64,000 bases of DNA from Streptomyces sp. ISL-98 (GTDB lineage Bacteria > Actinomycetota > Actinomycetes > Streptomycetales > Streptomycetaceae), in assembly GCF_018614055.1 (NCBI RefSeq), contig NZ_JAGGPB010000004.1, positions 124,001 to 188,000 of the forward strand. The letters run 5' to 3'. Under the pieces are notes generated by a model. That model was not told where the DNA came from. It ran no database searches and saw nothing but the letters and a program-made list of their open reading frames with translations. Shown here one piece after another: positions 44,932-54,800 of this stretch (position 1 is the stretch's first letter; each line of letters starts with the position of its first letter). Both the position numbers and the translations under genes were made by a program.

Positions 44932-46205
44932 CGACGACAGCTTCGGCGGACGAGGGCGCCGAAGCGTCTCCTTCGGTCTCTTCGGCCTTTGCCGAGCCCA
45001 CCGTCCCGGTCGGGCGCGGCTGGACGGCGTCGCTGTCCCTCGCGAACGGGGCGATCTGGGTCGGCTGGTACGGGCCCCTCCAGATCCTCCTCGCCCTCCA
45101 GGCGGCGGAGCTCGCCCCGGCCGGTACCTCGAAGGAGACCGTGCTGGCCTGGGTCACGGGCATGGGGGCGGCCGTTTCGCTGGTCGCCAATCCGGTGTTC
45201 GGGGCACTGTCGGACCGTACGGCTTCACGATTCGGCCGCCGTACGCCGTGGATCGTGGCCGGGGTGCTGGGCGGGGCGGCGGCGCTCGTGCTGCTTTCGG
45301 CCGCCCGCAGCGTCGGCGTCATGGCGCTCGGCTGGTGCCTGGTCCAGCTCGCGCTCAACGCCGCCTTCGCCGCCGTCACGGCCGCCGTACCCGACCGGGT
45401 GCCGCACGGGCAGCGCGGCGCCGTCGGAGGGTGGCTGGGTGCGGCGCAGGTCCTCGGCGTGGTGGCCGGAACGGGGCTTGCGACCGTGGCGGGCGGGATT
45501 ACGGCGGGGTATGTGGCGTGCGCGGTGTTCACGGTGCTGGGCGTCCTGCCGTACGTACTGCGCCACAGGGATGTGGTCCTCCCGGAACGGCAGCCATTCA
45601 CGTGGCGGCCCTTCCTGCGCGGCTTCTGGATCTCGCCGCGCCGCCATCCCGATCTGGGCTGGGCCTGGCTGACCCGCTTCCTGATCAACCTCGGCAACGC
45701 GATCGCGCTGCTCTACCTGCTCTACTACCTGCGCGACGAGCTGAAGTACGGCAACCCGGAGGACGGCGTCCTCATCCTGACCGCCGTCAACGGGGCGCTG
45801 CTGCTGGCGACGGTCGTCGTGGGCGGGGTGTGGTCGGACCGTACGGGCCGCCGCAAGCCGTTCGTACTGTGGGCGGGCGTCCTGATGGCGGCGGCCACAG
45901 CCATGCTGGCGGGCTGGCAGACGTGGACGGGCGCGCTGGTCGCGGCGGCGCTGCTGGGCGTCGGCTTCGGCGTCTTCACGTCGGTCGACTTCGCGCTGAT
46001 GACGGACGTACTGCCGGCCGCCGCACACCGCGGCAAGGACCTGGGCATCATCAACATCGCAAACGCCCTCCCCCAGGTCGCGGCCCCGGCGGTGGCCGCC
46101 CCGATCGTCACGCACCTGGGCGGCTACACGACGCTGTACCTGGTGGCGGCGGGCGTGGGGCTTGTGGGCGCGGTGCTGGTCGTACGCATCAGGGGCGTCG
46201 ACTAG
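44928..46205 (+). CDS. MFS sugar transporter
   Basis: A 425-residue major facilitator protein with about 12 helices; NPVFGALSDRTASRFGRRTPWIVAG is the conserved loop 2-3 motif, and GGVWSDRTGRRKPFV its second copy. It resembles GPH or SLC45-type disaccharide carriers. The GTG start overlaps the glucosidase stop (GTGA), so the pair is coupled: uptake followed by intracellular cleavage of a beta-glucoside. Expression would be reduced if translation stops at the upstream TTA codon. Confidence 0.87.
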   Translation: MTTTASADEGAEASPSVSSAFAEPTVPVGRGWTASLSLANGAIWVGWYGPLQILLALQAAELAPAGTSKETVLAWVTGMGAAVSLVANPVFGALSDRTASRFGRRTPWIVAGVLGGAAALVLLSAARSVGVMALGWCLVQLALNAAFAAVTAAVPDRVPHGQRGAVGGWLGAAQVLGVVAGTGLATVAGGITAGYVACAVFTVLGVLPYVLRHRDVVLPERQPFTWRPFLRGFWISPRRHPDLGWAWLTRFLINLGNAIALLYLLYYLRDELKYGNPEDGVLILTAVNGALLLATVVVGGVWSDRTGRRKPFVLWAGVLMAAATAMLAGWQTWTGALVAAALLGVGFGVFTSVDFALMTDVLPAAAHRGKDLGIINIANALPQVAAPAVAAPIVTHLGGYTTLYLVAAGVGLVGAVLVVRIRGVD

Positions 46206-46210
46206 GGCGT

Positions 46211-46242
46211 CCCGGTCTCAAGGACCGGCTTGAGGGACCGGG
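46211..46242. terminator. Bidirectional hairpin between the sugar permease and era
   Basis: CCCGGTC-TCAAG / CTTGA-GACCGGG arms (46211-46222 and 46229-46242) with a two-base bulge, between two convergent stop codons. Confidence 0.7.
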
Positions 46243-46243
46243 C

Positions 46244-47185
46244 TCAGAAGCCGAGCTTGCGCAGCTGCTTCGGGTCCCTCTGCCAGTCCTTCGCGACCTT
46301 CACGTGCAGGTCGAGGAAGACCGGCGTACCCAGCAGCGCCTCGATGTGCTTGCGCGACTTCATGCCGACATCCTTCAGGCGGGCGCCCTTCGGGCCGATG
46401 ATGATGCCCTTCTGGCTGGGGCGCTCGATGTAGACGTTCGCGTGGATGTCGAGGAGCGGCCTGTCGGCCGGGCGGTCCTCGCGCGGCAGCATCTCCTCGA
46501 CGACGACCGCGATGGAGTGCGGCAGCTCGTCCCGTACGCCTTCGAGCGCGGCCTCGCGGATCAGCTCCGCGACCATCACCATCTCGGGCTCGTCGGTGAG
46601 GTCGCCCTCCGGGTAGAGCGGCGGGCTCTCCGGCAGCATCGGGGCGATGAGGTCGGCGAGCAGGGAGACCTGCTTGTCGCCGACGGCCGAGACCGGCACG
46701 ATCTCGGCCCACTCCATGCCGAGCTCCTTGCCGAGCTGGTCGATGGCGATGAGCTGCTCGGCGAGCTGCTTGGAGTCGACGAGGTCCGTCTTCGTGACGA
46801 TCGCGATCTTCGGCGTCTTCTTGATGCCGGCCAGTTCCTTGGCGATGAACTTGTCACCAGGGCCGAGCTTCTGGTCGGCGGGCAGGCAGAAGCCGATCAC
46901 GTCGACCTCGGCCCAAGTGGTGCGCACCACGTCGTTGAGCCGCTCGCCCAGCAGGGTGCGCGGCTTGTGGAGGCCCGGGGTGTCGACCAGGATCAGCTGG
47001 GCGTCGGGGCGGTGCACGATGCCGCGCACGGTGTGGCGCGTGGTCTGCGGACGGCTGGAGGTGATGGCCACCTTCTGGCCGACCAGAGCGTTCGTCAGGG
47101 TGGACTTGCCCGCGTTGGGGCGACCTACGAAGCAGGCGAAGCCGGCCCGGTGGGGGGCCTCGGAAGACTGGGTGCGAGCGCTCAT
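46244..47185 (-). CDS. era: GTPase Era
   Basis: A 313-residue GTPase: G1 GRPNAGKST, G3 DTPG, G4 TKTD, then a KH domain with GIIIGPKGARLKDVGMKSR. It binds 16S rRNA and assists 30S maturation at the membrane. ATG 47185 (MSARTQ) fits the family start; an ATG nine bases earlier lies too near GGGGAG. Era is often clustered with ybeY and corC-like genes; here two other genes lie between them and it. Confidence 0.95.
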   Translation of the reverse strand: MSARTQSSEAPHRAGFACFVGRPNAGKSTLTNALVGQKVAITSSRPQTTRHTVRGIVHRPDAQLILVDTPGLHKPRTLLGERLNDVVRTTWAEVDVIGFCLPADQKLGPGDKFIAKELAGIKKTPKIAIVTKTDLVDSKQLAEQLIAIDQLGKELGMEWAEIVPVSAVGDKQVSLLADLIAPMLPESPPLYPEGDLTDEPEMVMVAELIREAALEGVRDELPHSIAVVVEEMLPREDRPADRPLLDIHANVYIERPSQKGIIIGPKGARLKDVGMKSRKHIEALLGTPVFLDLHVKVAKDWQRDPKQLRKLGF

Positions 47186-47272
47186 GCGTGCCATTCTCCC
47201 CGATGTACGCCCCCTGCCCGACCAGAGCAGGCCGACGCCGGCCGGGGCTCCGCCCCAGACCCCGGTCCTCAA

Positions 47273-47342
47273 ACGCCGGAGGGGCTGAAATTTGCGGCAC
47301 CTTCAGCCCGTCCGGCGTCCGCTTCAGCCCGTCCGGCGTCCG
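47273..47342. repeat. Streptomyces-type inverted/direct repeat, probable terminator
   Basis: Arms CGCCGGAGGGGCTGAA (47273-47288) and TTCAGCCCGTCCGGCG (47302-47317) pair, and a 21-base unit is directly repeated at 47301-47321 and 47322-47342. Such elements are common between Streptomyces genes; here it lies after the deaminase-like gene, upstream of era. Confidence 0.7.
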
Positions 47343-47377
47343 CCGCAGGCAAACCGCAGCGCGCCCGTCAGCTGGCC

Positions 47378-47728
47378 TCAGCCAGCAGTCACCGTCGCCC
47401 TGAGAGCACCGTCCGGCCCCGCCACCAGCACCCGCGTCCCCGCCCCGCCCAGGTCCCGTACCGCCGCGCGGTCCTCCTCCGATGCCGTCTCCGCCGCAGT
47501 GACCACCGCCGCCGCCTCCAGCGACTGCGCGCCGCTCGCGACCGCCATCGCGACAGCGGTCCGCAGCGCGCTCAGCTTGAGGGTGTCGAGATCCACCGTC
47601 CCGGCGACGTACGTCCGGCCGGTCTCGTCCCGTACGGCCGCCCCCTCCGGCACACCGTTACGGGCCCGCGCGCTGCGCGCCAGGGTGATGATCTTGCGGT
47701 CCTCGGGATCGAGCTCAGGCGTCGTCAT
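47378..47728 (-). CDS. Degenerate cytidine-deaminase-fold protein
   Basis: A 116-residue protein with the length and beta-strand pattern of a small cytidine deaminase (VPEGAAVRDETGRTYVAGTVDL, then LSALRTAVAMAVASGAQSLEAAAVV). It has no cysteine or histidine at all, so the zinc-binding (C/H)AE and PCxxC motifs are missing and deamination is ruled out. Its role may be structural or regulatory. ATG 47728 was chosen; an ATG four codons earlier is possible. Confidence 0.72.
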   Translation of the reverse strand: MTTPELDPEDRKIITLARSARARNGVPEGAAVRDETGRTYVAGTVDLDTLKLSALRTAVAMAVASGAQSLEAAAVVTAAETASEEDRAAVRDLGGAGTRVLVAGPDGALRATVTAG

Positions 47729-47756
47729 GTGCCCGAGCATAAAGAGCGCGCAGCGG

Positions 47757-48638
47757 TCAGCCCGCGACCGGGTACATCGAGCCGCGGCGCCCCTCCGGCG
47801 AGGCCAGCCACTCCAGCTTGGCCGCCGTGTCCGCCTCGGCGAGCGGGGTGTGCAGCACGATCGCCAGGTCCGGGCGGGCCGGGACGCGCAGCTGGGTCGA
47901 CTCCACCACCAGCGTGCCGACCACGGGGTGCTCCATCTCCTTGCGGACCTGGCCGCCGGGCGCGACGTCCCGCCGTTCCCAGAGTTCCGTGAACTCCGGC
48001 GACAGCTCCTTCGCCTCCTCCACGACCGCCCTGAATCCGTCGTCGCCGGGGCGCTCGGAGCAGGCCGCACGGTACTGGGCTACGACATGGGCCGCGTTCT
48101 GTTCCCAGCTCTTCGCCCGGGAGCGGTAGACGGGGTCGGTGAAGAAGGCGATGAGGCAGTTCTCGACGCCGCCCGGCCGCATGCCGAGCACCATCCGGGC
48201 CGCGTCGTTGTACATGACCGCGTTCCAGTACGCGTCCATGACGTGCGCGGGGTACGGCATCCAGGTATCGATCAGCCGCCCCAGCCCGTCGCACATATGC
48301 GCGTTGCGCGGATCGACCTCGGGCGCGGGCGGGTTGAGCCCGGCCAGTACGTACAGATGGCGGCGCTCCGCGCTGCTCAGCCGCAGCACCCGCCCGACCG
48401 AGTCGAGAACCTGCGGCGAGACCGTGATGTCCCTGCCCTGCTCCAGCCACTGGTACCAGGAGACCCCGACGCCCGCGAGTACCGCGACCTCCTCACGGCG
48501 CAGTCCGGGCGTACGCCGCCGGGCCCCGCCGCCCGGAAGCCCCGCCTCCGCCGGGCTGACGCGGGCACGCCTGCTCCGCAGGAACTCACGCAGTTCGCCG
48601 AGGCGATGCGCCTTCAGATCGAGCGGCTGTGTAGCCAC
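47757..48638 (-). CDS. XRE/MmyB-type helix-turn-helix regulator
   Basis: A 293-residue regulator: N-terminal helix-turn-helix (GLRREEVAVLAGVGVSWYQWLEQGRDI) and the C-terminal ligand-sensing domain (MmyB-like, with DAYWNAVMYNDAARMVLG). Proteins of this class regulate adjacent exporters or oxidoreductases in response to small lipophilic molecules. The GTG at 48638 follows GGGGGAG. It is divergent from the MFS exporter at 48735, its likely target. Confidence 0.9.
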   Translation of the reverse strand: MATQPLDLKAHRLGELREFLRSRRARVSPAEAGLPGGGARRRTPGLRREEVAVLAGVGVSWYQWLEQGRDITVSPQVLDSVGRVLRLSSAERRHLYVLAGLNPPAPEVDPRNAHMCDGLGRLIDTWMPYPAHVMDAYWNAVMYNDAARMVLGMRPGGVENCLIAFFTDPVYRSRAKSWEQNAAHVVAQYRAACSERPGDDGFRAVVEEAKELSPEFTELWERRDVAPGGQVRKEMEHPVVGTLVVESTQLRVPARPDLAIVLHTPLAEADTAAKLEWLASPEGRRGSMYPVAG

Positions 48639-48734
48639 GTACTCGTACTCCCCCCGTCCGACTGCCTGGTGGTGGCACCAACAGGATAAGTTCCCGCTCC
48701 CCACGGCTATTCCGGCGGCCCGAGGGTGTTGACC

Positions 48735-50168
48735 ATGGCAATCGACGCATCCCTCCCTTCCGCTCCGACCACCGCGCCACCACGACTCTCCGGTCGCGCG
48801 AAGCTGATCCTTTTCGTGCTGTGCGCCGCCCAGTTCATGGTGGCCCTCGACTTCTCCGTACTGAATGTCGCGCTGCCCGTCCTCGGCAAGGACCTCGGCA
48901 TGAGCCAGTCCGCGCTGCAGTGGGCGGTCACCGCTTTCGCCCTCCCCTCCGGCGGATTCCTGCTGCTCTTCGGCCGGATCGCCGATCTGTACGGGCGGCG
49001 GAAGCTGTTCCTCGGCGGTCTTGCCGTCTTCGGCGCTGCCTCGCTGCTGGCCACCTTCGCCTGGGACCCGGCGTCGTTCCTGACCGGGCGGGCGCTGCAG
49101 GGTCTGGGCGCGGCCGCGATCGTGCCGACCGGCATGTCGCTGCTGACCACCACCTTCCCCGAAGGCCCGCAGCGCGACCGGGCGTTGGGCATCAGCGGCA
49201 CCCTGCTCTCGCTGGGCTTCACCGTCGGCATGGTGCTCGGGGGCGTGATGACGGACACCCTCGGCTGGCGCTCGACGATGGGTCTGCTGGCCGTCGCCGC
49301 CGTCATCGTGCTCGTACTGGCGCCGGGCCTGCTGACCGAGTCCATCCCCCATCGCCCTGAAGGCATGGGAGGTGCCCCCGTCTCCGAGCAGCCCCGCCTG
49401 GACATCCCCGGCGCGGTCACCGTCACCGGCGGCCTGCTCGCACTGATCTACGCCCTGTCGACGGCGGCCGAGCGCGGCTTCGGCGGCGCGGACGTCCTGG
49501 TGACGCTGATCGTCGGCATCGCCCTACTGGCCGCGTTCGTGTACGTCGAGTCCCGTTCCGCCGAGCCTCTGGTCTCGCTGCCGATGCTGCGGCGCCGGAC
49601 GGTGGCCTGGGGCAATCTGGGCGGTCTGGTGACGTTCGCGATGATGAGCACCGTCGTCTTCGTACTGACCCTGTATCTCCAGGAGGTACTGAAGCTCTCC
49701 GCCTTCCGGACGGGCCTCGTCTTCGGCGTCCAGGGTGCGCTGTCGGCCGTCGCCGGTGGCTACGCCGCCAAGTTCATCGGCCGCTTCGGCGCGCGCCGCG
49801 TGCTTGTCGGCTCGCTGCTGGGCCAGGGCCTGTTCGTCGCCGCCCTGCTGGCCGTGGGCACCGAATCGGGCGCCCTGCTCGCGACCGCGGCTGTCTCGCT
49901 GGCGAGCATGTGCCACCTGGGCGCGATCATCTCGTACGGGCTGATCGTGACGTCCGGCGTCCCGGACGAGGAGCAGGGCCTGGCGACCGGCCTGGTCACC
50001 ACCACCCAGCAGGTCGGCCTCACGATCGGCATTCCGCTGCTCGGTGTGCTGGCGACGACGCAGGGCGATCTCTTCGGCGGTGTACGCACGGTCCTCGCCG
50101 TGGACGCGACGATCGTGCTGGCGGCGGCGCTGCTGATCGCGGTGGGGCTCCGTAACCGGCGGGCCTGA
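48735..50168 (+). CDS. MFS drug efflux transporter (DHA2, 14-helix type)
   Basis: A 477-residue transporter with 13-14 hydrophobic helices. VALDFSVLNVALPVLGKDLGMSQSALQWAVTAF is the first-helix signature; LFGRIADLYGRRKLFLGG and GRALQGLGAAAIVP are DHA2 motifs. ATG 48735 follows GAGGG-like sequence; a GTG nine bases before is alternative. It is probably controlled by the adjacent helix-turn-helix regulator. Confidence 0.92.
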   Translation: MAIDASLPSAPTTAPPRLSGRAKLILFVLCAAQFMVALDFSVLNVALPVLGKDLGMSQSALQWAVTAFALPSGGFLLLFGRIADLYGRRKLFLGGLAVFGAASLLATFAWDPASFLTGRALQGLGAAAIVPTGMSLLTTTFPEGPQRDRALGISGTLLSLGFTVGMVLGGVMTDTLGWRSTMGLLAVAAVIVLVLAPGLLTESIPHRPEGMGGAPVSEQPRLDIPGAVTVTGGLLALIYALSTAAERGFGGADVLVTLIVGIALLAAFVYVESRSAEPLVSLPMLRRRTVAWGNLGGLVTFAMMSTVVFVLTLYLQEVLKLSAFRTGLVFGVQGALSAVAGGYAAKFIGRFGARRVLVGSLLGQGLFVAALLAVGTESGALLATAAVSLASMCHLGAIISYGLIVTSGVPDEEQGLATGLVTTTQQVGLTIGIPLLGVLATTQGDLFGGVRTVLAVDATIVLAAALLIAVGLRNRRA

Positions 50169-50173
50169 CCGGG

Positions 50174-50240
50174 TGGTTCAGGCCGGTCGAGCGGCAGGCG
50201 CTCCGCTGGTTCAGGGCCGGTCGAGCCGCAGGCGCTCCGC
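50174..50240. repeat. Imperfect 33-base tandem duplication at the 3' end of the yjbR-like gene
   Basis: Copy 1 (50174-50206) and copy 2 (50207-50240) differ by one substitution and one indel. Copy 2 includes the last ten codons (ERLRLDRP-stop) of the gene; copy 1 lies just beyond its stop. Confidence 0.85.
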
Positions 50241-50567
50241 CTTCGGGAGGCCGGCCACCACCAGGTCGTACGAGTCCTCGATCAGCTCCCGGACCATACG
50301 GTCCGGGAGCGATCCGCCGACATTGACCGTGTTCCAGTGGCGTTTGTTCATGTGATAGCCGGGGGCGATCTCCGGGTGCTCCTCGCGGAGTTGCACCGCG
50401 ATCTCCGGCTCGCACTTGAGGTTCACGGCGAGAGGCTCGGCGTCCAGCGAGCTCAGCGCGAAGAGCTTCCCGAGGACCTTGAAGACGGACGTCTCCGGGC
50501 CGAAGGGGAACTCCTCGGTCGCCGCGTTGAATTCCAGACAGAACGCCCTGAGCTCCTGCGGTGTCAT
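50211..50567 (-). CDS. YjbR/MmcQ-like DNA-binding family protein
   Basis: A 118-residue protein of the YjbR fold (FPFGPETSVFKVLGKLFAL, then PGYHMNKRHWNTVNVGGSLP and a C-terminal SYDLVVAGLP). Members are thought to bind DNA through a CyaY-like fold; the function is not established. The ATG overlaps the corC-like stop codon, so it is the last gene of the phoH-ybeY-corC-yjbR operon. Confidence 0.88.
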   Translation of the reverse strand: MTPQELRAFCLEFNAATEEFPFGPETSVFKVLGKLFALSSLDAEPLAVNLKCEPEIAVQLREEHPEIAPGYHMNKRHWNTVNVGGSLPDRMVRELIEDSYDLVVAGLPKAERLRLDRP

Positions 50568-51847
50568 GCTGCTGCCTTCTCCTCCGGCTCCACAAGCACG
50601 GTCACGATCTTGTTCCTGCGGCCGGCCGGGGACTCCGCGGTGAGGCGCAGAGAGCGCCCGTCGGGGAGGGCCACGGTCGCGGACGCGCCCGCGATCGGCA
50701 CACGGCCGAGCGCCTTGGCGAGCAGGCCGCCGACCGTTTCCACGTCCTCGTCGTCGAACTCGTCGAAGCCGAAGAGCTCGCCGAGGTCCCCGATGTCGAG
50801 CCTGGCGGTCACCCGGTAGCAGCCGTCGTCCAGCTCCTCCACGGGCGGCAGTTCACGGTCGTACTCGTCGGTGATCTCGCCGACGATCTCTTCGAGGATG
50901 TCCTCGATGGTGACGATGCCCGCCGTGCCGCCGTACTCGTCGATGACGACGGCGACATGGTTGCGCTCCTGCTGCATCTCGCGCAGCAGGTCGCCCGCGT
51001 TCTTCGTGTCGGGGACGAAGACGGCGGGGCGCATCGCGGTGGAGACCAGGTCGGACTCCGACTCACGGTTGATGTGGGTCTTCCTGACCAGGTCCTTGAG
51101 ATAGACGATGCCGACGATGTCGTCCTCGTTCTCGCCGGTCACCGGGATGCGGGAGAAGCCGGAGCGCAGGGCGAGGGTGAGGGTCTGGCGGATCGTCTTG
51201 AAGCGCTCGATGGAGATCAGGTCGGTCCTGGGGACCATGACTTCGCGTACGAGCGTGTCGCCGAGCTCGAAGACGGAGTGCACCATGCGGCGCTCGTCGT
51301 CCTCGATCAGGGACTCCTGCTCGGCCAGGTCGACCATCGCCCGCAGTTCGGCCTCACTGGCGAAGGGGCCTTTGCGGAAGCCCTTGCCGGGGGTCATCGC
51401 ATTGCCGATGAGGATCAGCAGCTGCGGGATCGGGCCCATCACGCGGGCGAGCGGGAGCAGTACGTACGCGGACGCCGTCGCCGTGTTGATCGGGTGCTGG
51501 CGGCCGATGGTGCGCGGCGAGACGCCCACGGCGACGTACGACACGAGGACCATCACCCCGATGGCGACGGTCAGCGCCTCCCACGTCTCGTCGAACTCCT
51601 GCAGACAGACGTACGTCACGAGGACGCCGGCAGCCATTTCGCAGGCGACCCGCATCAGCAGGGCGACGTTGAGGTAGCGGGTCGGGTCGGAGGCGACCTG
51701 GGCCAGCTTGGCGCTGCCGCGCCGGCCGGACCGTACGGCCTCGGCGGCCCGGAAGCTGGAGACGCGGGCGAGGCCCGCCTCCGCGCAGGCGGCCAGCCAG
51801 GCGACGACAACCAGCAGGACCGCGCCGATGATCAGTTGCGCGGTCAT
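50564..51847 (-). CDS. CNNM/CBS-domain membrane protein (CorC/HlyC family)
   Basis: A 427-residue protein: an N-terminal DUF21/CNNM membrane domain with four helices, two CBS domains ([20 protein letters not shown], and a second near [10 protein letters not shown]) and a C-terminal transporter-associated domain with [23 protein letters not shown]. Linked to magnesium or cobalt efflux. The ATG overlaps the ybeY stop codon (ATGA). Confidence 0.92.
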   Translation of the reverse strand: MTAQLIIGAVLLVVVAWLAACAEAGLARVSSFRAAEAVRSGRRGSAKLAQVASDPTRYLNVALLMRVACEMAAGVLVTYVCLQEFDETWEALTVAIGVMVLVSYVAVGVSPRTIGRQHPINTATASAYVLLPLARVMGPIPQLLILIGNAMTPGKGFRKGPFASEAELRAMVDLAEQESLIEDDERRMVHSVFELGDTLVREVMVPRTDLISIERFKTIRQTLTLALRSGFSRIPVTGENEDDIVGIVYLKDLVRKTHINRESESDLVSTAMRPAVFVPDTKNAGDLLREMQQERNHVAVVIDEYGGTAGIVTIEDILEEIVGEITDEYDRELPPVEELDDGCYRVTARLDIGDLGELFGFDEFDDEDVETVGGLLAKALGRVPIAGASATVALPDGRSLRLTAESPAGRRNKIVTVLVEPEEKAAA

Positions 51848-52347
51848 GAAACTGTCGGTGCGGGCGACGGACCTGTGATGCCCTTCTCCGACCTCCAGCC
51901 GTCGACGATCGCCGCCTGAAGTCCGAACATCTCGGCCTTCTCGTCCGGCTCCTCGTGGTCGTAACCGAGAAGATGCAGCACGCCATGGACGGTCAGGAGC
52001 TGGAGCTCCTCGTCCATGGAGTGCTGCGTCTCGGCGTCCTCACCCTGCTTCTGGGCGACCTCCGGGCAGAGCACGATGTCGCCGAGGAGCCCCTGCGGGG
52101 GCTCCGCGGCGTCATCGTCCCGTGACGGCGGACGGAGCTCGTCCATCGGGAAGGACATGACATCGGTCGGACCCGGGAGGTCCATCCACTGCATGTGGAG
52201 CTGCTCCATGGCGGCCGTGTCCACGACGATCACCGAGAGTTCGGAGAGCGGGTGGATCCGCATCCGGGTGAGTGCGTAGCGGGCGATGTCGAGGATCGCC
52301 TGCTCGTCGACCTCGGTTCCGGACTCGTTGTTGACGTCGATCGACAT
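51844..52347 (-). CDS. ybeY: Endoribonuclease YbeY
   Basis: A 167-residue zinc-dependent RNase for 16S rRNA 3' maturation and ribosome quality control. The motif [22 protein letters not shown] holds the three zinc histidines. It forms the conserved phoH-ybeY-corC cluster: phoH ends 28 bases upstream. ATG 52347 begins MSIDVNNES, typical of actinobacterial YbeY. Confidence 0.95.
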   Translation of the reverse strand: MSIDVNNESGTEVDEQAILDIARYALTRMRIHPLSELSVIVVDTAAMEQLHMQWMDLPGPTDVMSFPMDELRPPSRDDDAAEPPQGLLGDIVLCPEVAQKQGEDAETQHSMDEELQLLTVHGVLHLLGYDHEEPDEKAEMFGLQAAIVDGWRSEKGITGPSPAPTVS

Positions 52348-52375
52348 GGTGCTGGGTTACTCCCGCTTTAAAATG

Positions 52376-53386
<1,011 letters not shown>

Positions 53387-53574
53387 GGGCCGGCACTGTG
53401 GCCTGCACATACCTCCCGTTGCGGGGTTCTCGCTGATCGACAACCTCTCGAATACCAGCGTACGACGGTGCACTGACAACGCCGAGGGCTTTTCGGGCGC
53501 GCTCCCGCACTCGGTACCGAGCGGTTACGCAGGCTGCTGTGCAGGCGGTTGTGCAGGCGTTCGCCGGACACCCC

Positions 53575-54708
53575 CTAAGCGGGCCTGCGGAAGCCGATCG
53601 TCGGCACCGCCCTGGGCAGCGGCCACACCCGGGTGGCCGTCGGCAGGAGCCCCTCCAGGAACGCGTACCTGCGCAGCGCCTCCGGGTCCTGCCCGTCGCA
53701 CGCCTGCACCTGCTGCCACCAGGCGGCGATCTCGGTCCAGCCGGGCGCCGACAGGGAGCCGCCGAATTCCTGCACCGACAGGGCGGCGGTCAGCCCGGCG
53801 AAGGCCAGCCGGTCGGCGAGCGGCCAGCCCGCGAGCGTACCGGTGACGAATCCGGCGACGAAGACGTCACCTGCGCCGGTCGGGTCCAGTGCCTCGACGG
53901 CGATGGCTGGGACCTCCGCCGTCTCCCCGGTCGCCCCGTCCACGGCGTACGCACCCTCCGCGCCCAGTGTCACGACGGCGACCGGCACCTTCTCGGCCAA
54001 GGCGCGGGCGGCCGCGCGCGGGCAGTCGGTGCGGGTGTAGCGCATCGCCTCCTCGGCGTTGGGCAGGAACGCCTCGCAGTGCTCCAGGTCGGCGAGGCCC
54101 GACAGCTCCCAGCGGCCCGTTTCGTCCCAGCCCACGTCGGCGAAGATCTTGGCGCCCCGGCCGGCGGCGGAGGCGATCCACTCCTCCGTCCGGCCGGGGG
54201 TGAGGGCGGCGATGGCGGCACGCGCGCGGGGCGGGCAGTCGGGGAAGGGCCCGGGCTCGGCGGGCGGCGGGGCCTCGTGGCCGTGGGAGACCATGGTCCG
54301 CTCGCCCTCGTACGCCATGGAGACGGTGACCGGCGAGTGCCAGCCAGGGACCGTGCGTGACATCTTCAGGTCGATGCCTTCGCCCTGGGCGAGGGCGTCC
54401 CAGCAGTACTCGCCGTAGTGGTCGTCTCCGAAGGCCGCCGCCAGGGACGTACGGAGGCCGAGGCGGGCCAGTGCGGTGGCCATGTTGGCCACGCCGCCGG
54501 GGCTGGAACCCATGCCGCGCGCCCAGGATTCGGTGCCGCGCACCGGGGCGCTGTCGAGGCCGGTGAAGATGATGTCGAGGAAGACCGTGCCGGTGAGGAA
54601 GACGTCGCAGCAGGGGTCGTCGGGGGCGCGCAGACCGTCCAGAGGATCGAGGTGCGCGGCCTCGTCGCGCTGTCTGCCGTGGTCGGTGCTCGCTGCGTAC
54701 GTACTCAC
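53575..54708 (-). CDS. PfkB-family sugar kinase
   Basis: A 377-residue ribokinase-family enzyme. SSPGGVANMATALARLGL is the sugar-binding motif and DPTGAGDVFVAGFVTG the ATP/catalytic motif. It is longer than usual at the N terminus. It lies 92 bases downstream of the enolase-superfamily dehydratase on the same strand, so a role in sugar-acid use, for example a 2-keto-3-deoxy-sugar kinase, is an inference. The GTG at 54708 follows GGGAG. Confidence 0.88.
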   Translation of the reverse strand: MSTYAASTDHGRQRDEAAHLDPLDGLRAPDDPCCDVFLTGTVFLDIIFTGLDSAPVRGTESWARGMGSSPGGVANMATALARLGLRTSLAAAFGDDHYGEYCWDALAQGEGIDLKMSRTVPGWHSPVTVSMAYEGERTMVSHGHEAPPPAEPGPFPDCPPRARAAIAALTPGRTEEWIASAAGRGAKIFADVGWDETGRWELSGLADLEHCEAFLPNAEEAMRYTRTDCPRAAARALAEKVPVAVVTLGAEGAYAVDGATGETAEVPAIAVEALDPTGAGDVFVAGFVTGTLAGWPLADRLAFAGLTAALSVQEFGGSLSAPGWTEIAAWWQQVQACDGQDPEALRRYAFLEGLLPTATRVWPLPRAVPTIGFRRPA

Positions 54709-54800
54709 CGTGCGCTCCCGTGGTGTGGTGCGGATTCAGCCAGTGTGCCCGATACCCACCCACGGGAGCTCGCGGTAATCAGACAGTCACTTCTCGTGTG

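Noticed and set aside
47273..47342. The inverted/direct repeat as an insertion-sequence end
   Set aside because: No transposase, no target duplication; such GC-rich hairpins are common between Streptomyces genes.
45248..47992. A 914-codon plus-strand frame across the sugar permease, era and the deaminase-like gene
   Set aside because: It spans three well-supported genes in other frames and includes terminator hairpins.
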